This document shows, one piece after another, positions 1 to 7,388 of a stretch of 38,741 nt of DNA. Numbering within the stretch: position 1 is the stretch's first letter; every line of letters starts with the position of its first letter. The notes beneath the pieces are model-generated. The model worked only from the letters and a program-made list of their open reading frames with translations. It made no database searches and was not told where the DNA came from. The stretch comes from a virus, in the IMG/VR virus record IMGVR_UViG_3300027847_000407, positions 1-38,741 of that record; one strand, given 5' to 3'. The translations under genes were made by a program, and so were the position numbers.

Positions 1-1
1 T

Positions 2-196
2 AAATCTTATAGGATTGATAGGTTTGAAAAAGTACAACCACCTAATCTTGTGGCTATTACAACTGATGACTTAGAAACTATATTAGACGCATTTATAGCA
101 TTAGATTACTATTCAGAAGGAACTTATATTAATATGGCTAACTACAGCAGAGTAGTAGATAGAATTGAAGGTCAAATAAAGACAAACGAAAACTAG
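2..196 (+). CDS. Hypothetical protein, 3' part only
   Basis: An open frame enters from the left edge and ends with TAG at 194-196, giving the last 64 residues of a protein. The visible part contains a segment around TTDDLETILDAFIALDYYSEG and is mildly acidic. No family is recognised. The next gene starts at 197, directly after this stop, so it belongs to the same plus-strand operon. The first in-frame ATG inside the window is near 134, too late to be the true start, so the gene is cut by the window and not a short complete one. Confidence 0.6.
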   Translation, partial: KSYRIDRFEKVQPPNLVAITTDDLETILDAFIALDYYSEGTYINMANYSRVVDRIEGQIKTNEN

Positions 197-415
197 ATGG
201 ATAAACTAAGTGAGGCGCAAATAAGAGAGAGAGCATTGAATAAGATATATGCTAAGTCTTTTTTCGCTGTAAACAAGTTGAAAGAAATATTATTAGAAGT
301 TGAGGGCGTTATACCGTCTAAGATTGGTAATGATATATTAAGGAGAAACTATGAATCTCAAAATAATGAGGTAATAGTTTTGGATTATATAATGAATAAA
401 CTAAAAAGCAAGTAA
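197..415 (+). CDS. Hypothetical small protein (72 aa)
   Basis: A 72-residue, charged, probably helical protein rich in Lys, Glu, Ile and Asn. There is no signal peptide, membrane segment or recognisable motif. Its ATG follows the upstream stop with no gap, and its TAA overlaps the ATG of the next gene by one base (TAATG), which points to translational coupling in an early operon. It lies just upstream of an SSB-like gene, so a role in early takeover or replication is possible from position only. Confidence 0.6.
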   Translation: MDKLSEAQIRERALNKIYAKSFFAVNKLKEILLEVEGVIPSKIGNDILRRNYESQNNEVIVLDYIMNKLKSK

Positions 416-567
416 TGGCAAAAGCAGTAGAAGAAAAAGCAGAACCTACAAAGGTAACTTACAGCATCGAGGATATGAACCAATTATTAGGTTTCTTGAG
501 CCAACAAAAGTACTCTGAAGTAGTAGGTCTTGTAGATTTATTAAAATCAAAAGGAGAATTATCTTAA
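415..567 (+). CDS. Hypothetical small protein (50 aa)
   Basis: A 50-codon ORF starting at the ATG that shares a base with the preceding stop. It encodes a soluble protein with a Lys/Glu/Ala-rich N-terminus (MAKAVEEKAE) and a hydrophobic-heptad C-terminal half (around SIEDMNQLLGFLSQQ) likely to be helical. No family is recognised. The TAATG coupling and the filled gap between its neighbours are the main reasons to believe it. It ends 20 bases before the SSB-like gene. Confidence 0.6.
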   Translation: MAKAVEEKAEPTKVTYSIEDMNQLLGFLSQQKYSEVVGLVDLLKSKGELS

Positions 568-587
568 TTAAATTAAAAACAACAATT

Positions 588-881
588 ATGAGTAAAATTA
601 TCAACATTAGTATCGACGTTAAAATGATTAACAAAGAAAAAATCAAAGTTAACGCAAATGGTTCTCACTATTATAGTATGACTGTAATGGAAAGAAAAAC
701 TCCAGATGACTATGGTAATACGCATTACGTAGTAGAGTCTCAAAGTAAGGACGAACGTGCCGCTAAAGCACCTAAAAACTACCTTAAATCAAGTGGTAAG
801 GAGTTTGTATTTGGTGGAGAAGCTCAAGTAGCATCGAATGATGTAACTTTAGATGACGGTGACAATGACTTACCTTTCTAG
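588..881 (+). CDS. Putative single-stranded DNA-binding protein
   Basis: A 97-residue protein with a beta-rich body and an acidic C-terminal tail ending in DDGDNDLPF. That tail closely resembles the DDDIPF-type tip which bacterial SSBs use to recruit partner proteins. The body (roughly residues 3-75) is shorter than a canonical OB-fold SSB of about 110 residues, and I cannot trace the OB fold from sequence alone, so the call rests mainly on the tail and on the position two genes ahead of primase and helicase. It probably coats single-stranded DNA at the phage replication fork. The start follows an A-rich leader (AAAAACAACAATT) that is repeated almost exactly upstream of the exonuclease gene at 4732. 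A hairpin follows the stop. Confidence 0.55.
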   Translation: MSKIINISIDVKMINKEKIKVNANGSHYYSMTVMERKTPDDYGNTHYVVESQSKDERAAKAPKNYLKSSGKEFVFGGEAQVASNDVTLDDGDNDLPF

Positions 882-903
882 TATTAACTTACCAAATTCA
901 ATT

Positions 904-924
904 GGGGAGGCTCCCTACCTCCCC
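904..924 (+). terminator. Hairpin after the SSB-like gene, possible partial terminator
   Basis: A 7-bp all-matched GC-rich stem, GGGGAGG (904-910) with CCTCCCC (918-924), and a 7-nt loop. It is followed by TTATTATTAAT, not a pure T run, so termination may be partial. It sits between the SSB-like stop and the primase start, and would raise SSB expression relative to downstream genes. Confidence 0.55.
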
Positions 925-949
925 TTATTATTAATGTAAAACTATAAAT

Positions 950-1804
950 ATGAATAAGTTTAAATATGAGTTAGAACCTTACAAAGGTCAGACCTCAAGA
1001 CATACTTGTCCTAATTGTAATAAGAAGAAGAGTTTTGCTAAATACATTGATAACGATGGTAATTATTTAGGAGATGATACTGGTAGATGTAATTCAGAAT
1101 CAAGTTGTGGTTATCACAAGAAACCTGAGAGCAACGAAGTTGTTGTAAGCAATTTTCAGTACGTGCCTCCTATTACCACATACCTAAAGGAATCAGATGT
1201 ATATACAGAGCAATTCAATGACAATTTATACAAGTACTTAATAACTAGATTTAAGGAAAGCAGGGTAAAAAATGTTTTTAGTAAATACCTAGTTATGTCT
1301 ACTGATAAAAAGTGGAGAAATTCAACAGTCTTTTATCAAAAAGATACAGACAATAGGTTTAGAACAGGTAAAATAATTCAATACGGTACAAACGGTAAAA
1401 GAATTAAAGAGCCTTACTCAAGAATATATTGGAGCCATAATTTTTTAGATGACTTTGTTTTAGAGCAATGCTTATTCGGAGAACATCTTATAGAGGGTTT
1501 TGATAGAAGCAAAGGAACAATATATCTAGTTGAAAGTGAAAAAACTTGTCTTATAGCATCGCTTGTTTTTAGTAGTGATTTATTTATAGCTACTGGAGGT
1601 TTAAGTAATTTAAGCCCATTAAAGTTATCAGTACTTAGAGGCTTAGGTGTTGACGCTATTCCTGACAAAGGTGGTTATGATTTATGGAAAACTAAATTAG
1701 AACCAATGGGTATAAGTGTTAATAAGGTTATGGAAGAATCTGAAGCGTCTAAAGATGGTGATGATATAGGTGATTTAATATTAACAAATAAAAAACCATT
1801 ATGA
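950..1804 (+). CDS. DNA primase-like protein (zinc finger plus Toprim, DUF6371 type)
   Basis: A 284-residue protein. The N-terminus has a zinc-finger pattern: Cys20-x2-Cys23, then Cys47 and Cys53 in a CHC2-like arrangement as in the PG0870-type finger of Bacteroidota proteins. The C-terminal part carries Toprim-like motifs: VESEKT (194-199) with the catalytic-type glutamate, ATGG (214-217) and IPDKGGYD (237-244) in place of the usual DxD. This combination is typical of the DUF6371 primase-like family in Bacteroidota mobile elements. It likely synthesises primers at the phage fork with the DnaB-like helicase encoded two genes downstream. Its stop overlaps the next start (ATGA). The family assignment is from memory of the motif layout; primase activity is inferred. 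Confidence 0.7.
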   Translation: MNKFKYELEPYKGQTSRHTCPNCNKKKSFAKYIDNDGNYLGDDTGRCNSESSCGYHKKPESNEVVVSNFQYVPPITTYLKESDVYTEQFNDNLYKYLITRFKESRVKNVFSKYLVMSTDKKWRNSTVFYQKDTDNRFRTGKIIQYGTNGKRIKEPYSRIYWSHNFLDDFVLEQCLFGEHLIEGFDRSKGTIYLVESEKTCLIASLVFSSDLFIATGGLSNLSPLKLSVLRGLGVDAIPDKGGYDLWKTKLEPMGISVNKVMEESEASKDGDDIGDLILTNKKPL

Positions 1805-2118
1805 GTAAAGTAAGTCATGACCTATTAGTCGATAGATTAGATGGGTTAATAAGTAAAGAGATACAAGAATTGCAAGAACTAACAGGGTTATTATCAGATA
1901 GTAGCACTATAGTTGATGCAGACTTAAAAGGAGATATAGGAATTTTAACACAAAAGATGAAGATATACACAAATGTTAAGGGTATGATTCGAAAAGCAGC
2001 ATTAGGTAGCGAAGACTTTGATTCTAAAACCATTATGAGTTTAGAAGAAAGAAAGTTATTTATGAGGTTAGTTAGATTCATTATTAGAATTAGAAGGATA
2101 TTTAAAATAAGTAAATAA
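1801..2118 (+). CDS. Hypothetical protein between primase and helicase (105 aa)
   Basis: A 105-residue protein, mostly helical by composition, with an acidic middle and a strongly basic C-terminus (around RLVRFIIRIRRIFKISK). No family is recognised. It starts on the ATGA overlap with the primase stop and ends 2 bases before the helicase start, so it is co-translated with both. A replisome accessory role such as a helicase loader is possible, but only position supports it. The basic hydrophobic tail could bind nucleic acid or membrane. Confidence 0.6.
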   Translation: MSKVSHDLLVDRLDGLISKEIQELQELTGLLSDSSTIVDADLKGDIGILTQKMKIYTNVKGMIRKAALGSEDFDSKTIMSLEERKLFMRLVRFIIRIRRIFKISK

Positions 2119-2120
2119 TT

Positions 2121-3152
2121 ATGATAGATTTAAAAGAAAGCAAACCAAACAATGAGAACGTACACAGAATTGATAGTGTTCGTGCTAATCTAGATTCTCT
2201 AAGAGAGAATGGTTTAAAGCGTGGAAACCACGTAGGCTTCGAGAACTTTCATGAGAAGTATTCTGTTAAGAAAGGTAGTATGACATTTATAATTGCTTCA
2301 CCTGCAGTAGGTAAGACAGCTATATTATATGAAGTATTATTAAACCTAGCAGAGCATAGTGATTACAAGATAGCAATATTTAGTCCTGAGGGCGGTAGCC
2401 CAACTGACTTGTATGCTGAGATGTTATGGGCAAGGTTACGTAAACCATACCTAAGACATGATATTCCTAATGTAGCTAATGCAACTGAAAAAGAAGTAGA
2501 AGATGCCTATGCATTCTTAGCAAAACACTTTTATATTATTGATAGTGGTTTAAAAGATTTAAATGCAGAAGGATTCTTCAGAGCTGTAGAGGATATCGAA
2601 AAAGAAGATAATATCAAGATTGATGCAATAGTTATTGACCCTATTGTTGAATTAAACTTTAATCCAGATAACAAGAGAGATGATATAGCTTTAGGCTCAT
2701 TTCTAACAAGGGTTAGGAAATTTAGTTCAGAGAAAAACATTCACACATTTATAGCTATCCATACGAAAGCTATGCAGATGCTAACAAAGAAGAGAGAAGA
2801 TGGTACAATGATGTTGTACTATCCTCAACCAACTTTCTTTGATACTATGGGTGGTATGATGTGGAGTAGAAAGGGTTATATGGTTATGTCTTTATGGAGA
2901 CCACCAGTAGAATTAATTAATCCTGATACAGACCAACCTTATGAACGTAATGAGACTATTATTCAAATACTAAAAGTAAAACCTAAAATTATGGGTGCTG
3001 TTGGTAGAATTAGTTTATTTTACGATAACATGAGTTCTAGGTTTTATGAGAAGGATGCCTTTGGAAACAAATTGTTTTCTAGAGATATACTTGCTCATGA
3101 GAAAAAAGAGAAGCCTGTCAAGCAGGAGGAGATAGAATTTAAAACAAAATAA
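2121..3152 (+). CDS. DnaB-like replicative helicase (RecA-fold ATPase)
   Basis: A 343-residue RecA-fold ATPase. The Walker A loop is ASPAVGKT (59-66) and the Walker B strand is AIVIDP (169-174, Asp173). A later strand, around FIAIHTKAM (about 211-219), matches the position of the H4/sensor element in superfamily IV helicases. It lacks the N-terminal primase-interaction domain of cellular DnaB (about 450 residues), as phage and KaiC/AAA_25-like versions often do. It probably forms a hexameric ring that unwinds DNA 5'-3' at the phage fork with the primase at 950-1804. Two bases separate it from each neighbour. The ATPase fold is clear; the helicase function rests on the replication context. Confidence 0.75.
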   Translation: MIDLKESKPNNENVHRIDSVRANLDSLRENGLKRGNHVGFENFHEKYSVKKGSMTFIIASPAVGKTAILYEVLLNLAEHSDYKIAIFSPEGGSPTDLYAEMLWARLRKPYLRHDIPNVANATEKEVEDAYAFLAKHFYIIDSGLKDLNAEGFFRAVEDIEKEDNIKIDAIVIDPIVELNFNPDNKRDDIALGSFLTRVRKFSSEKNIHTFIAIHTKAMQMLTKKREDGTMMLYYPQPTFFDTMGGMMWSRKGYMVMSLWRPPVELINPDTDQPYERNETIIQILKVKPKIMGAVGRISLFYDNMSSRFYEKDAFGNKLFSRDILAHEKKEKPVKQEEIEFKTK

Positions 3153-3153
3153 T

Positions 3154-3597
3154 ATGGATTGGTTTAAAGATGGCGAAGAGGTTTTAGCACCTCAAGGTAA
3201 TGCTATTGGATTTGTATATGTTATAGAATTCAATAACGGTGATAAATACTTAGGTAAGAAAAACCTCTACTCTAGAAGAAAAAGAAATTTCGGAAAGAAA
3301 GAGGCGGCACTTGTCACTGATAAAAGAAAGAAGCTTTATGAAATGGTTGTAAAAGAAAGTAATTGGAGAACTTACGAATCATCTAATGGAGATGTTAAAC
3401 AACGAATAAAGAACGGAGAATGTCATACTAAAACAATTTTAGATTGGTCTTATACACCTAAACAATTAACTTATTTAGAGATTAAATATATGTTTAATTT
3501 AGATGTATTAAATCCTAAAGGTAATTGGCTTAATGACAATGTATTAGGTAAGTTCTTTAAAAAAGAGTTAGAGAAATGGGAGCAGATAAAAAGATAG
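3154..3597 (+). CDS. GIY-YIG endonuclease, SegE-like
   Basis: A 147-residue protein. FVYVI (20-24) occupies the GIY strand and YLGKK (32-36) the YIG strand. These are followed by an arginine-rich stretch, the NWRTYESS motif (70-77) typical of SegE-like phage nucleases, and a candidate metal-binding glutamate in YLEIKY (about 109). This layout fits single-domain GIY-YIG nucleases of phages, which cut double-stranded DNA and often act as free-standing homing enzymes or recombination nucleases. It sits 1 base after the helicase stop and overlaps the next gene by 22 bases. Integration in a tight operon suggests a working phage gene, not a fresh insertion. Confidence 0.7.
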   Translation: MDWFKDGEEVLAPQGNAIGFVYVIEFNNGDKYLGKKNLYSRRKRNFGKKEAALVTDKRKKLYEMVVKESNWRTYESSNGDVKQRIKNGECHTKTILDWSYTPKQLTYLEIKYMFNLDVLNPKGNWLNDNVLGKFFKKELEKWEQIKR

Positions 3598-4013
3598 GTA
3601 TTGAGGCTGAAGATAGAAGAATCGCTCAAAGATACGCTACTAGATTTGGCTTAGTTGATTTCTCTTTAAAAGTAAGTAGAACAAATGGTTTAAGAGCTAT
3701 CTACTTTACAGGTACAGATTACGATGGAGTTATCTACAGATTAAAAATGTCTAAGTTAAAACAAATGAGAAGTCCTAAGGGAACACAAGTTGTAAACAGA
3801 TATCATTACTTAGTAGTACAATCAGAAAAAGTTCATGGCGTTAAATATGATTACAGTTTAATAAAAGAAGAAGATATAACATTCTCAAATAAACTTAAAA
3901 TTATATGTCCTGTTCATGGAGTATTCCATAAAAGAAAATCAGCACACGTTACAGATAGAGAGGGTTGTCCACAGTGTTCAGCTAATAGACTTAGGCAACT
4001 AAGGAAATTTTAA
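3576..4013 (+). CDS. DUF723-type zinc-binding protein
   Basis: A 145-residue protein. The C-terminal half (about residues 84-140) shows the DUF723 signature VHGVKYDYS, then CPVHGVF with a Cys, and CPQC near the end, likely a zinc ribbon. DUF723 modules are common in phage proteins linked to homing or DNA modification and may bind DNA. The N-terminal 80 residues may hold a degenerate second module (FTGTDYDGVIY). The start overlaps the GIY-YIG gene by 22 bases; the next in-frame Met is far inside, so the overlapping start is preferred. A nuclease plus adjacent DNA-binding ribbon could work as one pair, which is inference. Confidence 0.6.
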   Translation: MGADKKIGIEAEDRRIAQRYATRFGLVDFSLKVSRTNGLRAIYFTGTDYDGVIYRLKMSKLKQMRSPKGTQVVNRYHYLVVQSEKVHGVKYDYSLIKEEDITFSNKLKIICPVHGVFHKRKSAHVTDREGCPQCSANRLRQLRKF

Positions 4014-4023
4014 AACTAAACAA

Positions 4024-4293
4024 ATGAAATCAGAAGAGCAGTTAATTAAAGACGAAGGGTATATTCCTGTAAAATATAGTAAAAATAATGACGAACAAGA
4101 CGATATGAGTATAGATAGAGAGGATAACATAAATTTCAAGAATACAATTATTAAAGCTGTTTTAGCTATAAGCGAACAGAACCTAAGACTAAGTCCTAGA
4201 AGAATAAGTAAATTCTCAAGATACAGTATGTATGAGATTGAACTTAATCTAAATGAGATTGATAATATTATTAATGGATTAGGATTAGAATAA
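4024..4293 (+). CDS. Hypothetical protein (89 aa)
   Basis: An 89-residue protein with an acidic, polar first half (around NNDEQDDMSIDREDN) and a basic middle (SPRRISKFSRYSMYEIE) that could form a helix-turn-helix-like pair of helices. I do not recognise a family. Its TAA shares one base with the ATG of the gp55-like sigma candidate, so the two are translationally coupled. That makes an accessory role with the sigma factor conceivable, without further support. Confidence 0.6.
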   Translation: MKSEEQLIKDEGYIPVKYSKNNDEQDDMSIDREDNINFKNTIIKAVLAISEQNLRLSPRRISKFSRYSMYEIELNLNEIDNIINGLGLE

Positions 4294-4721
4294 TGACGTT
4301 AGATAAAAAAGTCATCCAGAAAGCAGTGGAGGAGACTATCTCATTAGGAAAATACACAGAAGAGCTTGGTTCTGTTATATTACTATTCGCTGAGGTGTCA
4401 GTTTATAGAAGAGGATTAAAATATCGTTTCTCAGAGTTTGATGTTGAGTTCATTATCAAACCTAAGATAGTAGATATGTTATTGTTAAAAGTATTTAAGT
4501 ATAATAAAGATTTCGCATCAGCATACACTTACTTTAGTTTAATAACATCTACAGCTATACTTGACGCAATCAAAGACACTAGAAGAGCTTTAAAAGGTGA
4601 AAGCCATGGAGTTTACTATATCGAAGATATGAAGAAAGAGATAGCACAATTAGGAGACGGAGATGGTGATAATGCATTCGAAAAATTATCTATAGAAAAC
4701 GGAGTAATTAAATTAATTTAA
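4293..4721 (+). CDS. Putative late sigma factor, T4 gp55-like
   Basis: A 142-residue protein. Residues about 25-100 match the order and spacing of T4 gp55, a divergent sigma-70 family protein that directs host RNA polymerase to late promoters: a hydrophobic helix with LLFAE, an aromatic/basic stretch, then a helix and a YNKDFASAYTYFSLIT segment followed by DAIKDTRR. The segment corresponds to the sigma region 2 core-binding and -10-reading helices in gp55 (HAYITQ...RIKKERK). No region 4 is present, as in gp55. The comparison is by eye from memory of the T4 protein and needs a profile search. Supporting context: four identical TATAAT-containing elements precede late genes in this window without a conserved -35 box. 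Confidence 0.45.
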   Translation: MTLDKKVIQKAVEETISLGKYTEELGSVILLFAEVSVYRRGLKYRFSEFDVEFIIKPKIVDMLLLKVFKYNKDFASAYTYFSLITSTAILDAIKDTRRALKGESHGVYYIEDMKKEIAQLGDGDGDNAFEKLSIENGVIKLI

Positions 4722-4731
4722 AACAACAATC

Positions 4732-5769
4732 ATGAGTAAGAAAGGATTAAAGTACGAGGTATTTAGTTATTTAAAAAAGCATAATATAGATGTAAATAAC
4801 AACAAGATTAAAGACATATACGAATTTAGTTTATCAGATGCGTTTGCTGGAAGAAATGAAGATACTGTAAAAAGAGCTGTATCAGAATACAGAGCATATT
4901 TAGCACAAGGAGCTTTAACTAACAGCACTATTCCTGATGTAAAAGTTAAGAAAAAGAAAATTAGACAAGGTAAAAGTGGTGTAGGTAAAACTATGGTATA
5001 TGATATCGAAACATCTTTAGTTAGAATAGAACACTGGGGAACAGGTAAGACTTATATTAACCATACACAATTAGTAGAGGGAATAGAAGGTCAGACTAGA
5101 ATTATATCAATAGCATGGAAATATGTTGGAGAAGATAAAGTGTATGCTTTAACATGGAAAGATGGTTGTGATAAAAAGATGATGACTGAGTTTATGACTT
5201 ACTACAATCAATGTGATATGGTAATTGGTCAAAACAATAATTCATTCGATAATAAGTTAGTAGCTACTAGAGCCGCTTATCATGGTCTGCCTTTAAATAG
5301 ATTTGTAAAATCATTTGATATCTACAGAAAAGTAAAAACTGTCTTTAAACTACAGTCTTACTCGATGGCTTATATGGCTAAGTATTTTGGCTTAACATTA
5401 AAGCAATCACATGAAGGTATTAGAATGTGGAAAATGATTCAATATGGAACTCCATCTCAAAAGAAAGAGTATTTACAAAAGATGGTAGATTATAACATTG
5501 GAGATATCGTTACTACAGAAGAATTATATATGAAACTAAGACCTTATATGGGAACTATTAGTCATGAAGGTGTTAAGAAAGGTTTGCCGAGATGGTCTTG
5601 TCCTGTGACAGGTGCTACAGATGTTGAGTGGGTTAATACAATCTACACAGAAGCTGGTACTGTACAGAGAATACTTTTATGTAAGTCTTCTAATCACCAA
5701 TTCAAAGTAAACAATGCAGTTTACAGAGAGTTTATAGAGAAAGATTCAACTATATATACAGGTAAATAA
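4732..5769 (+). CDS. DEDDy 3'-5' exonuclease with N-terminal HTH-like segment
   Basis: A 345-residue protein. An RNase H-fold exonuclease domain spans about residues 86-275: Exo I is YDIET (Asp91, Glu93), Exo II lies in IGQNNNSFDNK (Asp173), and Exo III is YNIGD (Tyr254, Asp258), giving the DEDDy type seen in family B polymerase proofreading domains. The first 60 residues resemble a winged-helix DNA-binding unit with a recognition-type helix EDTVKRAVSEYRAYL. A Cys-containing tail (CPVTG, then LCKSS) may be a degenerate zinc ribbon. It probably trims or proofreads phage DNA. No polymerase domain follows, so it is either free-standing or the proofreading half of a split enzyme. The 10-base leader is a near copy of that before the SSB-like gene. 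Confidence 0.75.
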   Translation: MSKKGLKYEVFSYLKKHNIDVNNNKIKDIYEFSLSDAFAGRNEDTVKRAVSEYRAYLAQGALTNSTIPDVKVKKKKIRQGKSGVGKTMVYDIETSLVRIEHWGTGKTYINHTQLVEGIEGQTRIISIAWKYVGEDKVYALTWKDGCDKKMMTEFMTYYNQCDMVIGQNNNSFDNKLVATRAAYHGLPLNRFVKSFDIYRKVKTVFKLQSYSMAYMAKYFGLTLKQSHEGIRMWKMIQYGTPSQKKEYLQKMVDYNIGDIVTTEELYMKLRPYMGTISHEGVKKGLPRWSCPVTGATDVEWVNTIYTEAGTVQRILLCKSSNHQFKVNNAVYREFIEKDSTIYTGK

Positions 5770-5770
5770 T

Positions 5771-6520
5771 ATGTTAGAGCTAAGACATGGGAGAGATTAC
5801 TTCTCTCCCTCACAGCTTAAAAAGCTGTTCGTAAGTGTATCGAGTTTAACTTCATACTTAAAAAAGAAATGGTCTACAACTGCATCAATGACATTAGGTA
5901 CTCTAGTTCATTGCTTGATACTAGAACCAGATGAGTTCTCTAAAAGATACATAATTATAGACGATAGAGATATTTGTAAAGAAATTGGTGGAGCTAGACC
6001 TAGTTCTACTAAGAAATACAAAGATTGGTTATCAGCTGTTGCAGATGACAATAAAGGCAAGGAGTTTGTATCTATGAAAGATATGGCTATTGCTAATAAG
6101 ATTCTAAGAAAGTGTAAAGCTACAGGAATAATTGAAGATTACTTTACTGATGGTCAAGCAGAGGTTACTGTAAAAGGTATTGCTAATGGATATGACGAAG
6201 AGTTCGACGGTCTATGTATTATAGATTACGATACTGACTTTGTATCTATTGATTTAAAAACTACATCTAAGCCTTTAAGTAAGTTCAAGTATGATGCAAA
6301 TGAATTAGGTTATGATATACAAGCTAGTGTTACTAATTCTCTTAACAATAAAGAGTTTATATTTGTAGTAGTACAGACTGTAGAGCCTTATGATATAGGT
6401 ATTTATACTTGCTCTGAATTCTTTATGAAGAGAGGTAAAGATAAAGTTAATACAGCTTTACATAATTATAAATTCTATGAAGATGAGAATTCTTCTCAGG
6501 TATTTAACTATGAATTATAA
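5771..6520 (+). CDS. RecE/PDDEXK-like exonuclease
   Basis: A 249-residue nuclease of the PD-(D/E)XK superfamily, RecE/DUF3799-like. GTLVHCLILEP (43-53) is the early GxxxH motif (His47) of this family. The metal centre is the DGL aspartate (Asp146) and DLK (Asp161, Lys163), and YDIQ (Gln184) is the usual helix motif after the active site. Such enzymes resect double-stranded DNA 5'-3' for single-strand annealing. The expected partner annealase is not recognised here, though the SSB-like protein at 588 or an unknown neighbour could serve. One base separates it from the exonuclease gene, indicating a shared recombination or degradation role. Confidence 0.75.
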   Translation: MLELRHGRDYFSPSQLKKLFVSVSSLTSYLKKKWSTTASMTLGTLVHCLILEPDEFSKRYIIIDDRDICKEIGGARPSSTKKYKDWLSAVADDNKGKEFVSMKDMAIANKILRKCKATGIIEDYFTDGQAEVTVKGIANGYDEEFDGLCIIDYDTDFVSIDLKTTSKPLSKFKYDANELGYDIQASVTNSLNNKEFIFVVVQTVEPYDIGIYTCSEFFMKRGKDKVNTALHNYKFYEDENSSQVFNYEL

Positions 6521-6523
6521 TAC

Positions 6524-6877
6524 ATGATTTCAATGAAGAGTGTAACCACTATTCTAGAACTGTTTTTTAGATTCAATACCTCTGCTGACAGTGGGAGTAT
6601 TGAATTTGAGTACAGTGATTATAGTGATAAGTATTTTAGATGGACTAAAGATTCATTTAATCACAATGAAACCCTTACTGTTATTTATAATGAAACAGAG
6701 ATAAAGATATTCAATACATCTAAAGTTAAAGACAGAATCTATGGTAACATTGATAAAGTAAGTAACGATAAAGAGAAAATTAACTTTGGATGTCCTTTTG
6801 GAATTGTATCTGAGTTAGTGAAAATAATACCAATAACTAAATTATCAGACGAAGATATTGCTGATAGAAAAAAATAA
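6524..6877 (+). CDS. Hypothetical protein (117 aa)
   Basis: A 117-residue soluble protein, aromatic- and acid-rich in its first half (around SIEFEYSDYSDKYFRW), probably beta-rich. No family is recognised. It starts 3 bases after the RecE-like gene. A second ATG three codons in (MISM) is an alternative start. It ends 12 bases before a tiny membrane-protein gene. Confidence 0.55.
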   Translation: MISMKSVTTILELFFRFNTSADSGSIEFEYSDYSDKYFRWTKDSFNHNETLTVIYNETEIKIFNTSKVKDRIYGNIDKVSNDKEKINFGCPFGIVSELVKIIPITKLSDEDIADRKK

Positions 6878-6889
6878 AACAAAAATAAA

Positions 6890-7006
6890 ATGGTAGACAC
6901 AGATGAATCAGTAAAAGATATATTGACACTTATAGCATCAATACTAGGAGTGTTATTTGTAAGTCACTTAATTTATACATTAATACAAACAATAAATCAA
7001 ATATAA
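6890..7006 (+). CDS. Single-span membrane miniprotein (38 aa)
   Basis: A 38-codon ORF. An acidic N-terminus (MVDTDESVKD) is followed by one hydrophobic span, ILTLIASILGVLFVSHLIYT, and a short polar tail. It has an A-rich leader (AACAAAAATAAA-ATG) typical of this phage. Its TAA shares a base with the ATG of the exported protein gene (TAATG), so the two are likely translated together and may act in one envelope process. Function is unknown; a small inner-membrane protein that blocks superinfection or helps early takeover is one option. Confidence 0.6.
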   Translation: MVDTDESVKDILTLIASILGVLFVSHLIYTLIQTINQI

Positions 7007-7377
7007 TGAAAACACTATTATTATCAATAGCTTTATTAATAGCTACAGTAACATTAAGTCAAGAGAAATGGAGACGAATAAGTGTCTCTACAGGAACAGC
7101 GATAGGTATGAATGATATAGTGGTCAGCAAGGCTTCTGTAAATTTATTCTATGAATTAGATAAAAAGTATTCGCTACAAGTTTGGGGTGGATATGTAGGA
7201 AGCACTACAAATGAATGGGTTGGAGCAAAGTCAGTTTTGATTAGAAATATAAAAGGAGGCTTTAAGTTTGAATCTGGACTGTATTACGAGAATGGTGCAA
7301 GAGATGGTCTGAATCTAGGTGTAGTCGATAGGAATCTATTTATAGGGATTAGAGTAACAAAAGAATTTAAACTATAA
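7006..7377 (+). CDS. Exported protein with signal peptide, function unknown
   Basis: A 123-residue protein with a clear Sec signal peptide: MK, a hydrophobic core LLLSIALLIATVTL, and likely cleavage before QEKW. The mature part of about 104 residues has alternating hydrophobic/polar strands (YSLQVWGGYVG, GGFKFESGLYYENG, LFIGIRVTKEFKL). That suggests a beta-rich periplasmic protein or a small outer-membrane barrel. No lipobox cysteine is seen. It is the last gene of the plus-strand operon, coupled to the preceding membrane miniprotein and followed by a strong hairpin. An exported early phage protein could change receptors or block superinfection; this is inference. Confidence 0.65.
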   Translation: MKTLLLSIALLIATVTLSQEKWRRISVSTGTAIGMNDIVVSKASVNLFYELDKKYSLQVWGGYVGSTTNEWVGAKSVLIRNIKGGFKFESGLYYENGARDGLNLGVVDRNLFIGIRVTKEFKL

Positions 7378-7388
7378 GGCACAAAAAA

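Noticed and set aside
1-196. Joining the right end to the left end to complete the first gene as a closed circle
   Set aside because: Across the junction the frame meets a stop at 38728-38730 with no start codon in between, so the window is not shown to be a complete circular genome.
4966-4998. A P-loop look-alike (GKSGVGKT) in the exonuclease protein, residues about 80-87
   Set aside because: It fits GxxxxGKT, but the Exo I motif YDIET follows directly, there is no Walker B, and the rest of the protein is a DEDDy exonuclease. Chance match in a Lys/Gly linker.
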